A DNA stretch of 19,518 nt from JBDHTO01 sp039808665 (GTDB taxonomy: Bacteria; Pseudomonadota; Alphaproteobacteria; Paracaedibacterales; JAKBAR01), in NCBI GenBank assembly GCA_039808665.1, contig JBDHTO010000009.1, positions 1-19,518 of the forward strand, in the 5' to 3' direction. Of this stretch, positions 8,432 to 14,609 are shown in pieces; the first letter of the stretch is position 1; each line of letters starts with the position of its first letter. A program made the translations under genes and the position numbers. A model generated the notes under the pieces. That model was not told the DNA's origin and did not search any database. It was given only the letters and a program-made list of their open reading frames with translations.

Positions 8432-9445
8432 TTATAGGGAATATTTTTTGACTTCTTGTTCGATGGTTCCAAAATACTCACCCATCGTAATCCGAACACG
8501 GTCCCCAAATTGAAGAAACGGTGTTTCGGGTTTTCCAGAGTCGATAGTTTCCAGCATACGACGCTCTGCAATGCAGCAGGATCCCTTGCTTCTATCCGCG
8601 TTGGAAACGGTTCCCGAACCAATAATGCTCCCCGACAAAAGGGGGCGGGTTTTTGCGGCATGTGCGATCAGGGCCTGGAAATTAAACGTCATATCTATGC
8701 CGGCATTAGGGGCGCCAAATGTTGTAAAATCCTGACCTTTTCGTGCAATCTCTACCTTCAAAGGAAGGTGTACTTTTCCGTCATTCCAATGCTCTCCAAG
8801 GGTTTCTGGGGTGACGACAAAGGGAGAAAAGGATGAGGAGGGCTTGCTTTGAAAAAACCCAAATCCCTTGGCAAGTTCTGCGGGAATAAGGTTTCGAAGG
8901 CTTACATCATTAACAAGCATGATAAGTTTAATATGCTTTGCGGCTTCTGAGGTACTGACTCCCATGGGGACATCATCGGTGATGACCGCGACTTCAGCTT
9001 CCATATCAATGCCAAAATCTTCGCTTGCAAGGGAGATTGCTTCATGGGGGGCGAGAAACGAATCCGATCCCCCTTGATACATAAGAGGATCTGTCCAGAA
9101 ACTTGGGGGCATTTCTGCGCCACGTGCTTTTCTTACAAGTTCTACATGATTGACGTAAGCACTTCCGTCCATCCATGCATAGGCTCTGGGGAGAGGGGAG
9201 TGAAAGGCATCAAACGTTGGAAGGGGGAGTCCAGAATCCTTGTGAGTATCAAGGTGTTTTGCCCCAGCTTCTAGAACACTGCGTGCTTCTTTCCAATGGT
9301 CTAAAGCAGATTGAAGTGTTTTAAATTGATCAGACATGGCATAGGTCTTGTGATCAGAGGAAACCACAATCAATTGACCGTCACGTGTTCCATCTTTGAG
9401 TGTTGCAAGGGTGAGTGCTGTCACGGTTTTGTAATTCCTTTCCAT
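8432..9445 (-). CDS. fahA: Fumarylacetoacetase-family hydrolase
   Basis: The last enzyme of tyrosine/homogentisate breakdown, splitting fumarylacetoacetate into fumarate and acetoacetate in the cytosol. The family fold is shown by DGSAYVNHVELVRKARGA from D93, the metal-binding E149-A-E151 in FGIDMEAEVAVI, D180 in MLVNDVSLRN, and the C-terminal SGSIIGSGTVSN at 271-282. A GTG at 9466 would add 7 residues, but that GTG lies inside the GGAAGGAA ribosome site of the ATG at 9445, so I take 9445 as the start (337 residues). It overlaps the 3' end of hmgA by 25 bases, which supports co-translation and the same pathway. The general FAA-hydrolase family includes other C-C hydrolases, but the neighbour makes fumarylacetoacetase most likely. 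Confidence 0.9.
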   Translation of the reverse strand: MERNYKTVTALTLATLKDGTRDGQLIVVSSDHKTYAMSDQFKTLQSALDHWKEARSVLEAGAKHLDTHKDSGLPLPTFDAFHSPLPRAYAWMDGSAYVNHVELVRKARGAEMPPSFWTDPLMYQGGSDSFLAPHEAISLASEDFGIDMEAEVAVITDDVPMGVSTSEAAKHIKLIMLVNDVSLRNLIPAELAKGFGFFQSKPSSSFSPFVVTPETLGEHWNDGKVHLPLKVEIARKGQDFTTFGAPNAGIDMTFNFQALIAHAAKTRPLLSGSIIGSGTVSNADRSKGSCCIAERRMLETIDSGKPETPFLQFGDRVRITMGEYFGTIEQEVKKYSL

Positions 9446-10548
9446 GAGTGAAGATATTCCTTCCACGCGATTTTTTCCATGTCTGGACCAATATTGGCGG
9501 CATCTCGAAAATCAATCATCACCGCGTATTCATCGGTTTCTTTGCGGGAAAAATCAGTGCCTTTTTTAAATGCACCGGGATGAGGGCCGTGTGTGAACCC
9601 TGCGGGGTGAAAGGTTGTCATGCCGGGGTGGATATTATCGCGACTAAAAAATTCACCTGCGTGATAGAAGATAAATTCATCATAGTCATCATTGTTGTGA
9701 TAGAAGGGCACCTTTAACGCACCCGGATCCGATTCGATGGGGCGTGGAGCAAATGTGCAAACAACAAATCTCCGCGCAACAAAAGTTGTATGGGCGCTTG
9801 GCGGAAGGTGAAACCTGTGGCTCATCAAGGGACGAATATCTTTGACGTTAATGCGTACGGGAATTAAATTTCCGTGCCAACCCACCGCATCAAGAGGATT
9901 AAAGGCAAACGTAAATGTGGTGAGTTGATTCCTGCGTTTGATCACAAGGCGTGTTTCTTGGTGATCACTTTGTTGTGCCTTAAAAACATCATTAATTTTG
10001 GGAGTATCCATCATGGCGGGGTCAAAAATGGCATGGGGTCCCACCATTCCTTTATCAGGAAGGCGGTACGCGCCACCGCTTGCCTCTGTCATAAGAATTT
10101 TTAGCGGATCGATGACCTCTAATCTCCACATGGTGCCGCGGGGGAGGAGAACGTAATCTCCGGCCTCGATCGTAAGATGACCATAATCACAAAAAAGCTC
10201 AGCTTTCCCTTTATGGATAAAAAGAAGCTCATCTCCATCCGCATTCCTGACCAGATGATCCATGTTTTTCGAAATATTCCACCATCTTACCCGGCATGCT
10301 TCATTGGTGAGGACGTCTGTGGCTTTCCATGGAGATTCTTCTTGGGTGTGGAGTTTCGTCAGATCCCATGCATGGGGTTGAAGTGGTCCCTCAATTTTTG
10401 TCCAGGCGGTATGCGCATTTTTGTGCATCATGTGTGTGGCGAGTCCGAAAAATCCTTCTTGCCCGAGTTCCCGCTCATAAGTGCCTTCTGGAAAGTCGGC
10501 ATGAGCTTGTCTGGAACAAAGACCTTCAACGCGGGGGAGATTATGCAT
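9421..10548 (-). CDS. hmgA: Homogentisate 1,2-dioxygenase (short form)
   Basis: A cupin-fold iron enzyme that opens the ring of homogentisate to maleylacetoacetate in tyrosine breakdown. The N-terminal signature AHADFPEGTYERELGQEGFFG at about 16-36 is recognisable. The iron ligands by comparison with the human enzyme are H284 and E291 (YHNNDDYDEF) and H320 (HPAGFTHGPHP). At 375 residues it is clearly shorter than the 430-450 residues of the classic animal and Pseudomonas enzyme; shorter bacterial homologues are known, and nothing here looks truncated. The ATG is at 10548. The only ribosome-like sequence (TAAGG) lies inside a hairpin described separately. The partner hydrolase follows with a 25-base overlap. 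Maleylacetoacetate isomerase and 4-hydroxyphenylpyruvate dioxygenase are not in the window. Confidence 0.9.
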   Translation of the reverse strand: MHNLPRVEGLCSRQAHADFPEGTYERELGQEGFFGLATHMMHKNAHTAWTKIEGPLQPHAWDLTKLHTQEESPWKATDVLTNEACRVRWWNISKNMDHLVRNADGDELLFIHKGKAELFCDYGHLTIEAGDYVLLPRGTMWRLEVIDPLKILMTEASGGAYRLPDKGMVGPHAIFDPAMMDTPKINDVFKAQQSDHQETRLVIKRRNQLTTFTFAFNPLDAVGWHGNLIPVRINVKDIRPLMSHRFHLPPSAHTTFVARRFVVCTFAPRPIESDPGALKVPFYHNNDDYDEFIFYHAGEFFSRDNIHPGMTTFHPAGFTHGPHPGAFKKGTDFSRKETDEYAVMIDFRDAANIGPDMEKIAWKEYLHSWKGITKP

Positions 10549-10552
10549 GGGT

Positions 10553-10580
10553 AAAAACCTTAGTTTTTGTAAACTAAGGT
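10553..10580 (-). terminator. Hairpin plus T-run just before hmgA (terminator or attenuator)
   Basis: A perfect inverted repeat with 10-base arms (ACCTTAGTTT at 10557-10566 and AAACTAAGGT at 10571-10580) and a four-base loop. Read on the minus strand it is followed by TTTTT (10557-10553, whose first T pairs in the stem), then ACCC and the hmgA ATG. It has the form of a weak, AT-rich intrinsic terminator for the LTA-synthase-like gene that ends at 10636. Its 3' arm also contains TAAGG, the only Shine-Dalgarno-like sequence of hmgA. It could therefore stop readthrough transcription, hide the ribosome site, or serve as an operator in DNA form. Confidence 0.6.
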
Positions 10581-10635
10581 CAATGAATCATATTTTAAGA
10601 GGTGGGACAAGGGTGCTTTTTCCAGTTGCCCGGAG

Positions 10636-12495
10636 TTATTTTGGAGGTTGATTAACGTTACTTTTTTTATAAAGCTCTTTCCACTTTGACGCGGTTTCAT
10701 AAAAGCTGACCGATTTTTTAAGAAGGGGGTTAACATCCTTTTGATCAAGAGGTTTTCCGTCAAGGTGATAAGTTGTTTGGGATTTTGCAGGTTTTAAGAT
10801 AGCCACTTTATCCCCTTCAACATAGCCAACCTTTTGATTGTTGCTGATGAAAGCCCTTTCGATTTTTGCATGAAGGGCATCACGACCAAGGTATTTTCCC
10901 TGGGATTTGATACCAATCAAACTCAAAAGGGTTGTGGGAAGGTCAATCTGACTCACGGCTTGCTTAATCACCTGTGGTTTAAAGTGATGGGGGCAGTAGA
11001 GAATGGCTGGAATATGATATTTCGTCGGATCAATCTCAATTTTTCCAACGGTGCCGGCGGTATGATCAGCGACAAAGACAAAGATAGTATCTTTGAACCA
11101 TTCCTTTGATTTTGCTTTTTCAATCAGTTGACCCACAGCGTAGTCTGAATATTTAACGCCGCCACTTCGATGGCTGATCTTTGGAAGAAGGTCAATCTTT
11201 CCCTCGGGATAGGTATAGGGCCTGTGATTGGATGTGGTGAGGGCGATCATCATAAAGGGAGATTTCTTTTCATAAGCCTCGGTTGCTTGGTGAATAACTT
11301 TGTCAAAAAGGTCTTCGTCGCATAGTCCCCAGGCATTTTCAAAAGTAATTTCATGACTGTTGAAGTGAGATCGATCGATGATCTCAAATCCATTCTCGCC
11401 AAAGAAATGTTTCATGTTGTCAAAATAACTGTACCCACCATAGATAAATTGAGTGACATACCCCTGATTTTTAAATTCCCATCCCAAACCTTGTAAGTTT
11501 TCATTATTGGGGCGTTTTACGATTGATTGACCGGGGAGAGGTGGTGAGGAGAGAATAACAGCCTCGATGCCGCGAACCGTGCGCGTTCCGGTGGCATACA
11601 TATTGGAAAAGGAAATGGATTCTTTGAATAACCGATCCAGATTGGGGGTGATGTTTTCTGTGTTACCAAAAGTGTGCATGAAACTCGCGCTCATGCTTTC
11701 CATCAAAACGAGGATGACGTTGAGAGGTTTCCGTTTTTGATGAGGAGCTGTGGGAGCGAGGAGGTTTTCAGGAAGAGATGCACCAAGATCTTTTGTGGTG
11801 AGATAGAATCTTTCGTATTCAAGGCCATTTTCAATGGCAGCCTTTGCCATAGTGTAAAGTCCGTTTTGGCTAATCTCTTGGGCCATGGGAGAGGGAAACA
11901 ACGGGGGAGTTTGCTCGCAAATTTTTATCCCCAAAAATCCGGTGCCAAGATAAAGGACAAAAAATAAGAGGCGCGATGAAATTTTTTGATGTGAAATCTC
12001 TGCTATCTCATTTTTCTGTAGCCTATAAAAGAGATAGGGCGTCCCAATCCCACAAAATCCGATAAGGGAGAGAAGAAGGGGGAGGTTGTAAGACTCCCTC
12101 ACATTTTGAGAGACCTCATGGGTGTAAATAAGGTAATCGATGGCGATGAAATTAAAACGTGCTTGGAACTCATCCCAAAAAAGGACTTCTGAAAAAGCTT
12201 TGAAAAATAAAGCGATAGCAAGGGTAAAAAAGAGTGTTTGACCAAAAATGCGTGATGCTTTTCCGGGGTATTGTTGAAATGTTTTCCAAAGGACAAAAGG
12301 AGAAAAAAGAAAGATAAAAACGATCGTGTCAAAAAGTGCACCCACGGTATACATCTTTGTGATATCTAACGCACCGTGGGGGATATCGCTCCATGCCTGT
12401 GCAAGAAGGATTGTTCGGATGACAATTTCAAGAAGAAGAAATCCTGAAAAAAATCTTTTGAGAGAAGATGGGAAGTAAAAATAAGAATTCGTCAT
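10636..12495 (-). CDS. LTA-synthase-like membrane sulfatase-fold transferase
   Basis: An inner-membrane protein of 619 residues with about five N-terminal helices (roughly 16-34, 51-71, 84-104, 138-158, 174-192) and an exported alkaline-phosphatase/sulfatase-fold domain from about 255. The catalytic set of the LtaS/OpgB group is present: metal ligand E266 (VLVLMESMS), nucleophile T306 (TGTRTVRG), H424 (SNHRPY), and D477-H478 (FVADHTA). Members transfer glycerol phosphate or phosphoethanolamine from a phospholipid to a cell-envelope acceptor, releasing diacylglycerol. The start at 12495 is chosen because its ATG overlaps the TGA of the upstream PAP2 gene (ATGA), although the frame stays open to 12627. 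The RFNFIAIDYLIYTHEV segment after the third helix resembles a pattern I know from proteobacterial LTA-synthase-like proteins. The acceptor is unknown; true lipoteichoic acid is not expected in a Gram-negative cell. Confidence 0.88.
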   Translation of the reverse strand: MTNSYFYFPSSLKRFFSGFLLLEIVIRTILLAQAWSDIPHGALDITKMYTVGALFDTIVFIFLFSPFVLWKTFQQYPGKASRIFGQTLFFTLAIALFFKAFSEVLFWDEFQARFNFIAIDYLIYTHEVSQNVRESYNLPLLLSLIGFCGIGTPYLFYRLQKNEIAEISHQKISSRLLFFVLYLGTGFLGIKICEQTPPLFPSPMAQEISQNGLYTMAKAAIENGLEYERFYLTTKDLGASLPENLLAPTAPHQKRKPLNVILVLMESMSASFMHTFGNTENITPNLDRLFKESISFSNMYATGTRTVRGIEAVILSSPPLPGQSIVKRPNNENLQGLGWEFKNQGYVTQFIYGGYSYFDNMKHFFGENGFEIIDRSHFNSHEITFENAWGLCDEDLFDKVIHQATEAYEKKSPFMMIALTTSNHRPYTYPEGKIDLLPKISHRSGGVKYSDYAVGQLIEKAKSKEWFKDTIFVFVADHTAGTVGKIEIDPTKYHIPAILYCPHHFKPQVIKQAVSQIDLPTTLLSLIGIKSQGKYLGRDALHAKIERAFISNNQKVGYVEGDKVAILKPAKSQTTYHLDGKPLDQKDVNPLLKKSVSFYETASKWKELYKKSNVNQPPK

Positions 12496-13202
12496 TCTGG
12501 AGAGCTTAGATATTTTTCGTATATGTATTTTATATAGAGAATAATAGCCCAGGAAAACAACATACTGGCGATAGAGTGAGAAAAGAAATGCGCTCCTTTC
12601 ATCACTTGATAAGAGGCCATAATCCATCCCAGTATAAGACCTAGGATAAGACCAAGAATTTTAAAGGCTCTCTTTTGAAAAACAAAATAAAGAGACATGA
12701 GGGCAAAACCACCGCTTGCGTGGCCACCAGGAAAGCATTTACCTCGGCCTATCCATTTTATGTCTCCAGAAAAATCAAAAAGAGCGCGGAAAGATTTTTC
12801 TCCACCATAGAAGGTAAGTTGTGATGGGCAATAGACAAAGGTAATTTCCTTAAGTGAGGAAAGAATCAAAGGGACAGCAATAATGGATGCTACAAAAATA
12901 AAAGATCTAGGTGTGCGTTGTTGTGTGAATTTTTTGTAAATAACGTAGAAAAGTGTGGGGATTCCACACATAATAATGATGATTTTTGGGGAGGAGTAAA
13001 AAATTCTTTTGTAAAAAAGATTTCCACTATCGACGAACCAGGACTTTGTTTGAGGATTAAAAAATATGCCTTGAATTGTGGGGTCCACAGAAAAAACTTC
13101 TAAAATATGTGTCAGAAGAACCGCTGATAAAATCAGAAGAAAACACTTTAAAAATAAGTTTTGATCAGAGGAAGACAAATCACAAGCCAAATGCTGACAC
13201 AT
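12492..13202 (-). CDS. PAP2-family membrane phosphatase
   Basis: A multi-helix inner-membrane phosphatase of 236 residues that would remove a phosphate from a lipid such as phosphatidic acid, undecaprenyl diphosphate or lipid A. The three PAP2 motifs are visible in modified form: K118 to P126 (KEITFVYCP), G-K-C-F-PGGH161-ASGG, and SYQVMKGAH205FFSH209. The third motif lacks the usual arginine after serine and has histidine where aspartate is common. I recall this GKCFPGGHASGG and GAHFxSH pattern from PAP2 proteins encoded next to phosphoethanolamine transferases. The ATG at 13202 lies inside the end of dgkA (55-base overlap), with no strong ribosome site, suggesting coupling. Its stop overlaps the start of the transferase gene. 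Confidence 0.85.
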   Translation of the reverse strand: MCQHLACDLSSSDQNLFLKCFLLILSAVLLTHILEVFSVDPTIQGIFFNPQTKSWFVDSGNLFYKRIFYSSPKIIIIMCGIPTLFYVIYKKFTQQRTPRSFIFVASIIAVPLILSSLKEITFVYCPSQLTFYGGEKSFRALFDFSGDIKWIGRGKCFPGGHASGGFALMSLYFVFQKRAFKILGLILGLILGWIMASYQVMKGAHFFSHSIASMLFSWAIILYIKYIYEKYLSSPE

Positions 13203-13501
13203 AGAATGATGGATAGTAGCACAGCGGCGCTGGCTGTGTCTTTTGCAATCTTTGAGAGAGGGTGAATCTCTTTTGAGATGCGATCAACGGTTTTTTCAAT
13301 GGCGGTATTGATAAGCTCTATGATGATGACAAAAAGGATGCTTCCGATGAGGGCGATCTGCTCCAAAGGGGATGCGGGAATGATGAGGGCGATAAATACC
13401 CCTAGGATAAGGACAAAAAATTCCTGTCGGATCGCCCTTTCATATTTGAGCGTCCACGAGAGTCCTGCAAGGGAGTTAAAAAAAGCGCGTATCATGTTCA
13501 T
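13148..13501 (-). CDS. dgkA: Diacylglycerol kinase DgkA
   Basis: A small three-helix inner-membrane kinase that phosphorylates diacylglycerol to phosphatidic acid with ATP. With the start at 13501 it has 117 residues (E. coli: 122). All active-site residues line up with E. coli DgkA: E27, E62, N65, E69 (in IIELINTAIEKTVDRIS), and K87-D88 in IAKDTASAAVLL. The frame is open to 13618, but the well-formed promoter on this strand lies at 13562-13590, so the long form would not be transcribed from it. The second ATG at 13495, 9 bases after a GAG, is an equally possible start. It heads the dgkA-PAP2-transferase operon, where it can recycle the diacylglycerol released by the transferase. Confidence 0.93.
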   Translation of the reverse strand: MNMIRAFFNSLAGLSWTLKYERAIRQEFFVLILGVFIALIIPASPLEQIALIGSILFVIIIELINTAIEKTVDRISKEIHPLSKIAKDTASAAVLLSIILCVSIWLVICLPLIKTYF

Positions 13502-13561
13502 AAGCTCAAAATTAAGACAGTTTTTTTGGTAGAGCAATCCTTTTGTGGGAAAGGGGGTATT

Positions 13562-13590
13562 TTTATAAATGAAGTTTTTTTGAGGATCAA
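13562..13590 (-). promoter_or_regulatory. Sigma-70-type promoter for the dgkA operon
   Basis: Read on the minus strand: TTGATC (13590-13585), a 17-base spacer and TATAAA (13567-13562). Transcription would begin near 13555, about 54 bases before the dgkA ATG. It lies back to back with the fdxA promoter, within about 20 bases. Confidence 0.55.
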
Positions 13591-13608
13591 TACTAAAAAA
13601 TGCGAAGA

Positions 13609-13637
13609 TTGAAAACAATTGTGAGGTGTGCTATAAA
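13609..13637 (+). promoter_or_regulatory. Sigma-70-type promoter for fdxA
   Basis: TTGAAA (13609-13614), an exact 17-base spacer and TATAAA (13632-13637). Transcription would begin near 13644, giving a leader of about 20 bases before the fdxA ATG at 13664. Confidence 0.6.
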
Positions 13638-13663
13638 AGCTCAAAATTCATACGCGAAAAATT

Positions 13664-13996
13664 ATGACTTACGTCGTTACTGAGGCTTGCATTAAGTGTA
13701 AATACACCGACTGTATTGAGGTGTGTCCTGTGGATTGTTTCTTTGAGGGTGAAAACATGATTGTGATTAACCCGGAACAATGCATCGATTGCGGTGTGTG
13801 TGAGCCGGAATGTCCCATAGAGGCGATTAAGCCTGATACTGCTCCAGAGATGGAAAAGTGGGTTGAACTGAATCAAAAATATGCAAAAACCTGGCCCAAT
13901 ATTGTGCGAAAAAAGGAACCTCTTTCTGATGCAGATGCGTGGAAAGATGTTCCCCATAAATTAGCACACCTTAGTGAGGCCCCGGGGAAATCTTAA
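13664..13996 (+). CDS. fdxA: Seven-iron ferredoxin FdxA
   Basis: A small cytosolic electron carrier with one [3Fe-4S] and one [4Fe-4S] cluster, 110 residues. By comparison with Azotobacter ferredoxin I, C9, C17 and C50 hold the 3Fe cluster, and C21, C40, C43 and C46 hold the 4Fe cluster; C12 and C25 are additional cysteines. The pattern CxxCxxxxCxxxCPVDCF and CIDCGVCEPECPIEAI is diagnostic, and the C-terminal tail of about 50 residues with WVELNQKYAKTWPNI is typical of the alphaproteobacterial type. It has its own promoter and is followed by carD in the same direction, a neighbour pair I recall from other alphaproteobacteria. The redox partner is not shown by the context. Confidence 0.95.
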   Translation: MTYVVTEACIKCKYTDCIEVCPVDCFFEGENMIVINPEQCIDCGVCEPECPIEAIKPDTAPEMEKWVELNQKYAKTWPNIVRKKEPLSDADAWKDVPHKLAHLSEAPGKS

Positions 13997-14003
13997 ACAA
14001 AGA

Positions 14004-14032
14004 CTTGAAATAATCGAAAACGGTTACCATAT
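14004..14032 (+). promoter_or_regulatory. Possible alphaproteobacterial-type promoter for carD
   Basis: CTTGAA (14004-14009), an exact 17-base spacer and CCATAT (14027-14032). This matches the CTTGAC-N17-CTATAT form described for alphaproteobacteria at five of six positions in each box. It would start transcription near 14039, downstream of the ATG at 14031, and so favours the GTG start at 14058. Confidence 0.4.
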
Positions 14033-14044
14033 GAAAAGCATGAC

Positions 14045-14051
14045 AAAGGAG
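14045..14051 (+). promoter_or_regulatory. Ribosome binding site that decides the carD start
   Basis: AAAGGAG lies 6 bases before the GTG at 14058. It is too close to serve the ATG at 14052 and lies downstream of the ATGs at 14031 and 14040, so it points to GTG 14058. Confidence 0.6.
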
Positions 14052-14057
14052 ATGAGT

Positions 14058-14552
14058 GTGGCTGAATTGAATTTTAAAGAAGGTGATTACGTCGTTTATC
14101 CCGTGCATGGTGTGGGAAAATTAATGGGCTTTGAATCCTATGAAGTTGAAGGTCATGAAGTGAAGCTTCTGGTGATCTCTTTTGATAAAGAGCGCATGGT
14201 TCTGCGCATTCCCATGAGCAAGGCCACGAACTCTGGTCTTCGCCCTCTTTCCTCAAAAGATGACATGAAGCATGCGATGGAAATCTTTAAGCAAAAGGCA
14301 AAGATTCGTCGTACCATGTGGAGTCGTCGTGCTCAAGAATATGAGACAAAGATTAACTCTGGTGATCCAAAAGCCATTGCGGAAGTGATTCGTGATCTTT
14401 ACAGAAATGCAAGTCAGCCGGACCAATCCTATAGTGAGAGACAGATTTATCAAGTGGCTATCGAAAGGTTTGCCCGTGAGCTTGCGGTGATTGAGAGTAT
14501 CGATGAGTTTAAGGCTGTTAACCAGGTAGAAGACGTCCTTCGCGCCGCTTAA
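14058..14552 (+). CDS. carD: CarD/CdnL-family transcription regulator
   Basis: Binds RNA polymerase beta through its N-terminal Tudor-like domain and stabilises open promoter complexes, notably at rRNA promoters. The N-terminal domain begins GDYVVYPVHGVGK at about residue 9. The C-terminal helical DNA-binding domain contains the conserved RRTMWSRRAQEYETKINSGDP with the tryptophan that wedges promoter DNA, followed by QPDQSYSERQIYQ. With the GTG start the protein has 164 residues. ATGs at 14031, 14040 and 14052 and a GTG at 13974 are in frame, but only 14058 has a properly spaced ribosome site. It has its own possible promoter and ends in a strong terminator. Confidence 0.92.
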   Translation: MAELNFKEGDYVVYPVHGVGKLMGFESYEVEGHEVKLLVISFDKERMVLRIPMSKATNSGLRPLSSKDDMKHAMEIFKQKAKIRRTMWSRRAQEYETKINSGDPKAIAEVIRDLYRNASQPDQSYSERQIYQVAIERFARELAVIESIDEFKAVNQVEDVLRAA

Positions 14553-14575
14553 TTTGCTGCACTTCAAAATATATG

Positions 14576-14604
14576 AAAAAGCCCCCTTTTTGGGGGCTTT
14601 TTTT
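14576..14604. terminator. Strong bidirectional intrinsic terminator
   Basis: AAAAA-GCCCCC (14576-14586), loop TTTTT, then GGGGGC (14592-14597) and seven Ts (14598-14604). The GC-only core of six pairs with A and T runs on both sides can end transcription in both directions, serving carD from the left and RNase J (stop at 14610) from the right. Confidence 0.92.
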
Positions 14605-14609
14605 ATGAG

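Noticed and set aside
10177..10554. Open frame of 125 codons antisense to hmgA
   Set aside because: Shadow of a gene whose iron-binding residues and neighbour are clear.
12496..12627. 44-residue N-terminal extension of the LTA-synthase-like protein
   Set aside because: It overlaps the end of the PAP2 gene; the ATGA overlap at 12492-12495 gives a natural start.
13502..13618. Upstream extension of DgkA to 13618
   Set aside because: It would start upstream of the dgkA promoter and adds residues absent from the family.
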